Assembly: GCA_947625005.1 (NCBI GenBank) | Contig: CANQNA010000097.1 | Coordinates: 1-5,500, forward strand | Reading direction: 5' to 3' | Origin: an uncultured Bacilli bacterium | GTDB taxonomy: Bacteria > Bacillota_I > Bacilli_A > RF39 > UBA660 | DNA: 5,500 nt | Part shown: positions 1-5,500 of the stretch, one piece after another | How the letters are laid out: each line of letters begins with the position of its first letter | Numbering within the stretch: the first letter of the stretch is position 1 | The notes under the pieces: model-generated | Databases searched by the model: none | What the model was told of the DNA's origin: nothing | Seen by the model: the letters and a program-made list of their open reading frames with translations, nothing else | Program-made: the position numbers and the translations under genes

Positions 1-572
1 TGTTTTTTTAAATCAATTATTTCATTTATTAAAGCATTTTTTCTTCCGTCTTTTTCATCTTGTCTTAAATCATATAATCTTTTTAACATGCTATCAATAT
101 TTTCTGTGTTATTTACTTCTTCTTTTAATTTAGGAGTTTCCATATTATCTAGATTTTCTTCATTTATAGGGACAACTTCTGGATGAGGAGTTTCTTCAGT
201 TTTTTCTAAAACATTTTCTGAATAATCAGGTTTTACAACTTCTTCTATAACACTTTTTGGTACTTCAAATTCTTGTAAAACAGAATTTATATCTGAATTT
301 TCTTCTGATTTTATGACATCATCATTTTTGATAGATTGTTGATATAAATTATCAACCATGTCATTTATCTTATTATCTTTTATATCAATTAATTCATTAT
401 TTCCTAAATCATTATCCTTATCTGTAGGATCTTCTAATATTTTATTTTTGGTTTCTTTTGGAGTAGTACTAATACTAGAAATAATAATAAAAATTAAAAC
501 TATTACTAAAATTGCTCCTATTAAATAAACTGCAATTAAGTTATTATTATATAAAATATTTAGTATTTCCAC
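1..572 (-). CDS. Single-pass membrane protein with long acidic tail, function unknown (3' end outside window)
   Basis: An open frame runs from a GTG at 572 to the window edge, giving 190 full codons and no stop, so the C-terminus is missing. GTG is chosen because a strong ribosome binding site (AAAGAGGTG, 589-581) sits 8 bases upstream. Residues about 11-36 form one hydrophobic membrane helix with few charges before it. A positively charged stretch (KETKNK) follows, so by the positive-inside rule the tail is probably cytoplasmic. The tail, from about residue 40, is rich in Glu, Asp, Asn and Lys, has no cysteine, and looks mostly disordered. The last 30 residues (from MLKRLYDLRQDEKDG) look helical and may begin a folded or coiled-coil domain. 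I recognise no family. The layout resembles membrane-anchored cell-division or envelope scaffold proteins, but that is only an analogy. It has its own promoter after leuS and a terminator in front, so it is probably a separate transcription unit. Confidence 0.85.
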   Translation of the reverse strand, partial: MEILNILYNNNLIAVYLIGAILVIVLIFIIISSISTTPKETKNKILEDPTDKDNDLGNNELIDIKDNKINDMVDNLYQQSIKNDDVIKSEENSDINSVLQEFEVPKSVIEEVVKPDYSENVLEKTEETPHPEVVPINEENLDNMETPKLKEEVNNTENIDSMLKRLYDLRQDEKDGRKNALINEIIDLKK

Positions 573-580
573 TTTAGACA

Positions 581-589
581 CACCTCTTT
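581..589 (-). promoter_or_regulatory. Ribosome binding site for the GTG-started membrane protein
   Basis: The minus strand reads AAAGAGGTG, a strong match to the 16S anti-Shine-Dalgarno partner, 8 bases before the GTG at 572. It decides the start: no in-frame ATG lies close to this site. Confidence 0.8.
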
Positions 590-600
590 ATTATATAACT

Positions 601-629
601 ATTTTACCATGTCAAGTTTTGTTTAGCAA
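601..629 (-). promoter_or_regulatory. Probable sigma-A promoter with extended -10 for the gene at 572
   Basis: The minus strand has a -35 box TTGCTA (629-624), a 17-base spacer and a -10 box TAAAAT (606-601) preceded by TGG, an extended -10-like element. An overlapping alternative uses TTGACA (615-610) with TATAAT (595-590); both hexamers are perfect but the spacer is only 14 bases. The first pairing has the better geometry. Either would place the transcript start between the leuS terminator and the ribosome binding site. Confidence 0.55.
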
Positions 630-630
630 T

Positions 631-674
631 AAAAAAGAAGAATTATTTTATAACTATATTAACAATTCTTCCTT
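631..674 (-). terminator. Intrinsic terminator folding over the leuS stop codon
   Basis: On the minus strand GAAGAATT (671-664) pairs perfectly with AATTCTTC (644-637). The helix extends on both sides to about 14 pairs with two G-U pairs (674-661 with 647-634), around a 13-base loop (660-648). Six T residues (636-631) follow. The 5' arm lies in the last codons of leuS, and the TAA stop (645-643) is at the base of the loop and in the 3' arm. The stem is AT-rich, so efficiency may be moderate. It ends the T-box/membrane protein/leuS transcript. Confidence 0.72.
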
Positions 675-3051
675 TTATAACAATTACTTTAATAATTTCT
701 TTTCCTTCAATATGTTTTTTTACATTGTCTTCTTTTAAAGCTTTTTCTTTAATTAACTCTTCTTCATCATTAATATTAATTTTTATAGTTGCTCGTAATT
801 TACCATTAACTTGAACCCCAATTTCTTTTTCTTCGTCAATAGTTTTTGCCTCATCATACTCAGGCCAAACACTTTTAACTATTGGTTCATAGCCAATTTG
901 CTCATTTAATTCTTCTGTTATATGAGGGGCAAATGGATTCAAAAGGGTTAACAACAAATGATAATCTCCTTTAGTAATAGTTGTTTCATTTTCCAAACTA
1001 TTTGTTAAAATCATTAAAGAAGAAATACAAGTATTATATCCCATATTTAATAAATCATTAGTTACTTTTTTAATTGTTTTATGTTCTAAAGTTTCTAAAG
1101 ATTTAGATAAGTTTTTATCTTCATTTACTTTATCTTTTAATCTAATTACTTTATCTATAAAACGTTTACAACCTTTTAAAGAATCTGTATTCCATGGAGC
1201 ATCTTGCGTATAATCTCCCATAAACATTTCATATACTCTTAAAGTATCTGCACCATATTCTTTAACAATATCATCAGGATTAATTACGTTACCCTTACTT
1301 TTACTCATCTTTTCATTATTAGAACCTAAAACCATTCCATGACTTACTCTAGTCCAAATCATTTCTTTTTTAGGAACTAAGCCAATATTATATAAGAATT
1401 GAACCCAAAATCTGGCATATAATAAGTGTCTTGCTGTATGTTCCATTCCTCCATTATACCAATCTACTCTATTCCAATATTTCATCGCTTCCATACTAGC
1501 AAATTCTTTAGTATTATGAGGATCCATATATCTTAAGAAATACCAACTTGAACCAGCCCAGTTTGGCATAGTATCAGTCTCTCTTTTAGCTTTTAAACCA
1601 CATTTTGGACAAGTTGTATTAACCCAATCAGTTATTTTAGCAAGAGGGCTTTCTCCCGAATCTGTAGGTTCATATTCAGCAACATCAGGTAATAAAAGTG
1701 GTAAGTCTTCTTCATTCATAGGTACCCATCCACATTTTTCACAATAAATCATAGGAATTGGTTCACCCCAAAAACGTTGTCTAGAGAAAATCCAATCACG
1801 CATTTTATAGTTATTTACTTTTCTAGCAATACCCATTTTTACTAATTTATCAGTTATTTTTTCTTTAGCTTCTTCAACAGTTAAACCAGTAAATTCTGCA
1901 CTATTAATAAGTTTACAATTCTTACCTAAATAGTCTTGTTTTTCAAAAGCTTGTGAAGAAACGTCACCACCTTCAATAACCTCAATCATCTCTAAATTAT
2001 GCTCTTTGGCATATTCGAAATCTCTTTGATCATGAGTTGGTACGGCCATTACTGCTCCTGTTCCATAACTTCCTAAAACAAAATCACCAATAAATACTGG
2101 AACTTCTTTTCCATTAACCGGATTAATTGCTTTAATTCCTTCTAATTCAACTCCACTTTTACCTTTATTTAATTCTGTACGATCTAAATTAGATTTTTTG
2201 GCAGTTTCGTTAATATAGGCTTCTACTTCTTCTTTATTTTTTACTCTTGGCATTAATTCTTTTATTAATTTACCATCAGGAGCGATTACAAAAAAAGTAA
2301 TACCATAAATAGTTTCTATACAAGTAGTAAATATAGAAAATTTACCACCTCCAACAATTTCAATATCAACTTCTACTCCTGTTGATTTACCTATCCAATT
2401 TATTTGACCTAACTTAACTCTTTCAGCAAAATTAGTATCATTTAGACCATTAAGTAAATCTTCTGCATAATCACTCATTCGTAACATCCATTGTGATTTT
2501 TCTTTTTGCACAACTGTTGTTCCACATCTTTCGCATACTCCACCTGCAGCATCTTCATTAGATAATACAGTTTTACAATTAGGACACCAATTTACAGGAA
2601 TCTTTTCTTTATAAGCCATATTATGTTTATAAAATTGTAAAAATTGCCATTGTGTCCATTTATAATATTCGGGATCAGTAGTTGCAAATTCTCGACTCCA
2701 ATCAAAAGAAAATCCTAAATTTTGCATCTGTCCTTTAAAAGTTTTAATATTTTCTTTAACAGCTTCCTTAGGATGGATATGATTTTTTATAGCATACTGT
2801 TCTGCAGGTGCTCCAAAAGCATCCCAGCCCATGGGATATAAAACATTATATCCTTGCATTCTTTTCATTCTAGCAAGAGCATCTAGGGCTGTATAACTTC
2901 TTACATGACCAACATGTAATCCTGCTCCACTAGGATAAGGGAACTCTACTAAAATATAATAAGGCTTTTTTTCACTATTGTTTTCTGCCTTAAAAACTTG
3001 ATTATCTTCCCAATATTTTTGCCATTTTTTTTCAATCTTTTTTATTTCCAT
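643..3051 (-). CDS. leuS: Leucyl-tRNA synthetase (class Ia, bacterial type)
   Basis: This cytoplasmic enzyme charges tRNA-Leu with leucine using ATP. From the ATG at 3051 it has 802 residues, close to the Bacillus enzyme (about 804). Positions below count from a GTG at 3060 (add 3). The HIGH signature is HVGH at 49-52 and KMSKS is at 584-588. A zinc module has CPNC (159-162) and CERC (176-179); further CxxC pairs are at 440/443 and 484/487. The CP1 editing domain spans about 225-420 and keeps GTGAVMAVPTHDQRD. The C-terminal tRNA-binding domain starts near 747. There is no long insertion before KMSKS, unlike E. coli. The ATG is preferred because homologues begin near KKIEKKWQ and AGAG lies 8 bases upstream; the GTG has no clear ribosome binding site. 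The start overlaps the upstream gene by 20 bases, suggesting coupled translation. The threonine-rich editing peptide is unusual (TTCIET instead of TTRPDT). Control is by the upstream Leu T-box. Confidence 0.97.
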   Translation of the reverse strand: MEIKKIEKKWQKYWEDNQVFKAENNSEKKPYYILVEFPYPSGAGLHVGHVRSYTALDALARMKRMQGYNVLYPMGWDAFGAPAEQYAIKNHIHPKEAVKENIKTFKGQMQNLGFSFDWSREFATTDPEYYKWTQWQFLQFYKHNMAYKEKIPVNWCPNCKTVLSNEDAAGGVCERCGTTVVQKEKSQWMLRMSDYAEDLLNGLNDTNFAERVKLGQINWIGKSTGVEVDIEIVGGGKFSIFTTCIETIYGITFFVIAPDGKLIKELMPRVKNKEEVEAYINETAKKSNLDRTELNKGKSGVELEGIKAINPVNGKEVPVFIGDFVLGSYGTGAVMAVPTHDQRDFEYAKEHNLEMIEVIEGGDVSSQAFEKQDYLGKNCKLINSAEFTGLTVEEAKEKITDKLVKMGIARKVNNYKMRDWIFSRQRFWGEPIPMIYCEKCGWVPMNEEDLPLLLPDVAEYEPTDSGESPLAKITDWVNTTCPKCGLKAKRETDTMPNWAGSSWYFLRYMDPHNTKEFASMEAMKYWNRVDWYNGGMEHTARHLLYARFWVQFLYNIGLVPKKEMIWTRVSHGMVLGSNNEKMSKSKGNVINPDDIVKEYGADTLRVYEMFMGDYTQDAPWNTDSLKGCKRFIDKVIRLKDKVNEDKNLSKSLETLEHKTIKKVTNDLLNMGYNTCISSLMILTNSLENETTITKGDYHLLLTLLNPFAPHITEELNEQIGYEPIVKSVWPEYDEAKTIDEEKEIGVQVNGKLRATIKININDEEELIKEKALKEDNVKKHIEGKEIIKVIVIKGRIVNIVIK

Positions 3052-3397
3052 TTTTACCACTCTTTCTTTTTATAATTCTTCCTAAAATTTCATATAAACT
3101 ATAAATTAATCCCATCAGAAGAGCAAATCCTATTAAAATTTGCCATATATAATTTAATTTAACACTGGAAGCAATAACACCAGATGTACTTATTATTAAA
3201 GGATCAATCAAACATATAATAATTCCAATATTTTTTTCATTAATATCTTTCTTTTTTAGTCCTTGTCTCATTAAAATAAACTGTACTTGCATAGAATCCT
3301 TAATTTTATGCTTTTTCAAACCTCTAAAATAAAAAACAATAAGATAAATGAAGAATAAACATACAAAGGAAATTAAAAATAAAAATAAGCTATCCAT
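3032..3397 (-). CDS. Small three-helix membrane protein, first gene of the T-box/leuS operon; function unknown
   Basis: This 121-residue protein starts at ATG 3397 with an excellent ribosome binding site (AGGAAGG TGAT, 3411-3401) and ends at TGA (3034-3032). Hydrophobic segments at about 3-25, 57-80 and 82-106 suggest three membrane helices. The first is followed by a basic stretch (RGLKKHKIK), and a soluble loop of about 30 residues with KKKDINEKN precedes the second. The C-terminus is basic (KRKSGKNGNKKD). By the positive-inside rule the loop and the C-terminus are probably cytoplasmic. There are no obvious catalytic or metal-binding motifs. It resembles a loosely conserved class of hypothetical membrane proteins in Bacillota from memory, but I cannot name a family. 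It lies directly downstream of the T-box and overlaps leuS, so it should be induced by leucine limitation. It could be a transport or envelope accessory protein; the sequence does not show which. Confidence 0.88.
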   Translation of the reverse strand: MDSLFLFLISFVCLFFIYLIVFYFRGLKKHKIKDSMQVQFILMRQGLKKKDINEKNIGIIICLIDPLIISTSGVIASSVKLNYIWQILIGFALLMGLIYSLYEILGRIIKRKSGKNGNKKD

Positions 3398-3400
3398 TTA

Positions 3401-3410
3401 ATCACCTTCC
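3401..3410 (-). promoter_or_regulatory. Ribosome binding site of the small membrane protein, complementary to the T-box terminator arm
   Basis: The minus strand reads GGAAGGTGAT just upstream of ATG 3397, a near-consensus ribosome binding site. Its AAGGTGAT part (3408-3401) is perfectly complementary to ATCACCTT (3426-3419) in the 3' arm of the T-box terminator, across a 10-base loop. The site could therefore be masked when that arm is not engaged in the terminator. Confidence 0.85.
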
Positions 3411-3414
3411 TAAT

Positions 3415-3459
3415 AAAAAAGGTGATACCAAAAGGGCGAATTTATCGCGGTACCACCTT
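3415..3459 (-). terminator. T-box regulated intrinsic terminator
   Basis: On the minus strand AAGGTGGTACC (3459-3449) pairs with GGTATCACCTT (3429-3419), 11 pairs with one G-U, followed by a T run (3420-3415). The small GCGA/TCGC hairpin of the antiterminator can nest inside the loop. The 5' arm is the T-box sequence itself, so forming the antiterminator breaks this stem. Confidence 0.93.
3432..3459 (-). promoter_or_regulatory. T-box antiterminator
   Basis: On the minus strand AAGG (3459-3456) pairs with CCTT (3435-3432), and GCGA (3448-3445) pairs with TCGC (3439-3436) around the loop TAAAT. Between the helices on the 5' side is the seven-base bulge TGGTACC (3455-3449), where the acceptor end of uncharged tRNA binds. 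This is the standard T-box antiterminator, mutually exclusive with the terminator. Confidence 0.92.
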
Positions 3460-3601
3460 ACTTTTTTCTTTAAATCTTTAATGGAATTACCCAAATACAT
3501 CCAAAAGCAAGTTCATAAGATATCTTTATTAGTTTTCACCAACCACTAATTCTCTTTAAAAGAATCACTTATTACTACTCTTTTTTCTTCTGCTTGCTCC
3601 T

Positions 3602-3630
3602 ATTATATTAAAATTCTGCAATATAATCAA
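3602..3630 (-). promoter_or_regulatory. Sigma-A promoter of the T-box/leuS operon, overlapping the GH31 3' end
   Basis: The minus strand has -35 TTGATT (3630-3625), an exact 17-base spacer and a consensus -10 TATAAT (3607-3602). The predicted start is near 3597-3594, just before the basal helix of Stem I. The -35 and spacer lie inside the last codons and stop of the upstream glycosidase gene, and the -10 follows the TAA directly. Confidence 0.85.
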
Positions 3631-5500
3631 GTAATTTTAAGAACATTTTTATATGTCTGGCACTTAATCTATGTTTTCTCAGCTTTCTAATCTCAATTCT
3701 TTTTTTCTTAATATCTAATTCATCATTAAAGATAATTTTAGCAATTTCTTCTTTTAAAGCTGTTTCAATTTTTAAATCCGTTAAAATTGTATCAATATCA
3801 TCGTTAATTAAACGAACAGCATCTATTTCGATATCTTTACCCTTACAATTAATACTTAATTGTTTTAAAGTATCAACTTCCGGTATCTCAATACAAAAGT
3901 CTGTATCATCAATATAGCTTTCAACATTTTCTAATAATTCTTTTCCTACATAAACTATTACATCTTCGGCTTTTCTAGTATTTCTAAATCTAATTTTATA
4001 AGTTCTTTTTGCCGGAATAATTCCCGTTTTACCTTCTATTGGTCTAATAATTAAAGTATAATTATTACTTCGATAATTGTAATCTATTTCACTTATACAA
4101 TAAAAACCTTTTTCATACATTCTACTTTTTCCATCATCTTCATACAATCTATATGTGTTGCTCTTTCCAGGAAATATATGAATTTCTAAATAGTCAGGAT
4201 TATCCGTATTATTAATATTATCTAATTGAGCAAGTGGTATAATACTTCCACTTTTAGCAAAAACAGGATAATCTTCATCTTTATAAAAACTTATATATCT
4301 TCTATTACCAGGAAATTTTTTCCCTGTTTTAAAATCATACCATGTCCCTTCAGGAATAAACATTCTATGAATTGTACGATTCATAGTTAAATCTTTAGGA
4401 TTAGTAATAGGAGAGACAAAAAATTCTGTGCCAAAATAATATTGATTTTTATATAAAGGTTCATCATAAATTTCTGGATAATTATAATAGAGTGGTTGAA
4501 TAATAGGAAGACCAGTTTTATGATATTTATAAGCTTCAGAATAAAGATAAGGAATTAATCTATGTCTTATTTTTAAATAATTACGAATAATATTTTGCGT
4601 GTGAATATCCCAATTCCAAGGTTCTCTTTTTATATAATGACTACCCGCACTAGAAAGTCTTAAAATTGGACTATATGTTCCAAATTGAATAAATCTACGA
4701 TATAACTCGTCATCTTCAACTCCACCACTATAACCACCAATATCATTACTTACCCAAGTAATACCCATATTACAAGCAAGTTGATTATATTCGGGTAACA
4801 TTTTTAAATTATCCCAACTGACTACAGTTTCTCCTGTAAAATTAATAGGATACAAATGACTATTAATTAAACCATTACGAGACATTATTATCCCTCTTTT
4901 ATCTGTGCTTTTATAATTCATAAAATGATAGTGATTTAAGGCTCTTTGAGTATAAATATCTTTACGATTATTAAAATCTATCCAAAAAACATCAACGCCC
5001 ATATTGATTAATGGTCTAATAATATTAGCAAAATAAGAACTCAATAATTCTGGATTATACACATTAAATGGAACATTACCATCTTCCAATACTCCAGCAT
5101 CAGTCTTAAATTTTTCAAAATTAGCCTCAGTTTTATATATTCCACTTACAGGATTAATATTTAAACATAGTGCCACTTTACTTTCATGTAAAGTATCAAT
5201 AAATTCTTTAGGTTTAGGGAATAATTCTTTATTAAAAGTAAAACCACTATTTACAGAGTTATCAATATGCCAACTTTTATTTAGCATAAAAACACTTAAA
5301 GGAATTTCTTCTTTTTCACACTTTTTAACAAAATTATAAACACTTTCTTCATTATAAGTAATATCTTTGCTCCACCAAACTCCAAGAGCAAAACGAGGTA
5401 TCATAGCAGGACTTCCAGTTAAACGAAAATAGTCTCTTAAACAAAGTCCAAAATCTTTACGATACATAAATAAATATAAATCTATTCTTTTATCACTTCT
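3608..5500 (-). CDS. Glycoside hydrolase family 31 protein (alpha-glycosidase-like), 5' end outside window
   Basis: GH31 enzymes are mostly retaining alpha-glycosidases. The frame is open to the window edge: 11 codons precede the ATG at 5467, and they read DLYLF directly before MYRKDF as in full-length GH31 proteins, so that ATG is internal. The N-terminal beta-sandwich is missing. Positions below count from that Met. The (beta/alpha)8 barrel spans roughly 20-325. FWIDFNN carries the nucleophile Asp at 164. The acid/base motif reads FTGETVVSW with Glu at 213, where Asp is usual. NDIGGYSGG (241-249) and SPILRLSS (266-273) are the substrate-binding motifs, both altered from the common HDIGG and RLH forms. 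C-terminal beta domains (about 340-545) include TWYDFKTGKKFPG and YEDDG. A basic helical tail of about 65 residues ends the protein (TAA, 3610-3608). No signal peptide can be judged. Substrate cannot be told; alpha-glucosidase and alpha-xylosidase are possible. No terminator follows, so some read-through into the T-box is possible. Confidence 0.93.
   Translation of the reverse strand, partial: RSDKRIDLYLFMYRKDFGLCLRDYFRLTGSPAMIPRFALGVWWSKDITYNEESVYNFVKKCEKEEIPLSVFMLNKSWHIDNSVNSGFTFNKELFPKPKEFIDTLHESKVALCLNINPVSGIYKTEANFEKFKTDAGVLEDGNVPFNVYNPELLSSYFANIIRPLINMGVDVFWIDFNNRKDIYTQRALNHYHFMNYKSTDKRGIIMSRNGLINSHLYPINFTGETVVSWDNLKMLPEYNQLACNMGITWVSNDIGGYSGGVEDDELYRRFIQFGTYSPILRLSSAGSHYIKREPWNWDIHTQNIIRNYLKIRHRLIPYLYSEAYKYHKTGLPIIQPLYYNYPEIYDEPLYKNQYYFGTEFFVSPITNPKDLTMNRTIHRMFIPEGTWYDFKTGKKFPGNRRYISFYKDEDYPVFAKSGSIIPLAQLDNINNTDNPDYLEIHIFPGKSNTYRLYEDDGKSRMYEKGFYCISEIDYNYRSNNYTLIIRPIEGKTGIIPAKRTYKIRFRNTRKAEDVIVYVGKELLENVESYIDDTDFCIEIPEVDTLKQLSINCKGKDIEIDAVRLINDDIDTILTDLKIETALKEEIAKIIFNDELDIKKKRIEIRKLRKHRLSARHIKMFLKLLDYIAEF

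Larger units (their letters stand above)
3415..3597 (-). promoter_or_regulatory. T-box riboswitch leader, tRNA-Leu specific (specifier CTT)
   Basis: The leader senses uncharged tRNA and lets transcription continue into the membrane protein and leuS. Stem I can be traced: basal helix CAGAAG (3592-3587) with CTTTTG (3507-3502); AGTA motif in the 5' side of the specifier loop (3579-3576 or 3576-3573); helix ATAAG (3572-3568) with CTTAT (3519-3515); hairpin ATTCTTT/AGAGAAT; and a distal hairpin TTAG (3549-3546)/CTAA (3532-3529) holding GGTTGGTGAAAA, the conserved GNUG region. The specifier after GAA is CTT (3511-3509), a leucine codon, matching leuS downstream. The T-box core GGTGGTACCGCG is at 3457-3446. 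Its TGGT would pair with an acceptor end ACCA, fitting the A73 discriminator of tRNA-Leu. Stem III is not clearly resolved. Other frames around the specifier (ACT, TTG) fit the GAA-codon-G pattern less well. Confidence 0.95.

Noticed and set aside
3032..3034. TGA read as tryptophan (Mycoplasma-type code)
   Set aside because: The many tryptophans in LeuS and GH31 are all encoded without in-frame TGA, and reading through this TGA would add only about ten residues before a TAA.
3052..3060. GTG at 3060 as the leuS start, adding Met-Val-Lys
   Set aside because: It has no clear ribosome binding site, while ATG 3051 has AGAG 8 bases upstream and agrees with where LeuS homologues begin. The difference is three residues and cannot be settled from sequence alone.
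643..3060. Possible open frames on the plus strand opposite leuS and GH31
   Set aside because: No ribosome binding sites, no recognisable motifs, and the minus-strand genes fully account for the sequence.
3506..3598. AGCAAG (3598-3593) pairing with CTTGCT (3511-3506), which would hide the specifier codon
   Set aside because: The predicted transcript starts within this segment, and a standard Stem I basal helix (CAGAAG/CTTTTG) explains the same region. Probably chance.
3398..3607. Gap before the membrane protein as a site for a separate small gene or tRNA
   Set aside because: Every part is explained by promoter, T-box Stem I, antiterminator, terminator and ribosome binding site; no tRNA cloverleaf is seen.

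Overview
The window is AT-rich throughout and all four protein-coding genes lie on the minus strand, so they read from high to low coordinates. Tryptophan is TGG and genes end at TAA or TGA, so the standard bacterial code fits. Low G+C, strong AGGAGG-type ribosome binding sites, a T-box leader and a Bacillus-type leucyl-tRNA synthetase together point to a low-GC Bacillota genome, perhaps an uncultured gut member of Bacilli or Clostridia. That placement is inference; nothing here fixes the species.

Reading in the direction of transcription: (1) 5500-3608 is a glycoside hydrolase family 31 gene whose 5' end lies outside the window. The catalytic barrel, the C-terminal beta domains and a basic helical tail are present. 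The usual acid/base aspartate position reads glutamate. (2) A promoter (TTGATT-17-TATAAT) overlaps the end of that gene and drives a tRNA-Leu-responsive T-box leader (about 3597-3415), with a readable Stem I, a CTT specifier, an antiterminator and a terminator. (3) 3397-3032 encodes a 121-residue three-helix membrane protein of unknown function. (4) It overlaps leuS (3051-643), which encodes leucyl-tRNA synthetase. The T-box should therefore raise both genes when uncharged tRNA-Leu accumulates. (5) A terminator hairpin folds over the leuS stop codon. (6) After a 70-base gap holding a promoter and a strong ribosome binding site, a GTG-started gene (572 to the window edge) encodes a single-pass membrane protein with a long acidic tail, cut by the window at its 3' end.

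The most notable points are: the GH31 acid/base substitution with other altered active-site motifs; a divergent threonine-rich editing peptide in LeuS; a membrane protein placed first in a leucine-controlled operon; and a perfect inverted repeat that could let the freed T-box terminator arm mask the ribosome binding site. No mobile element, CRISPR array, tRNA or rRNA gene was seen. No gene-free stretch exceeds about 210 bases.
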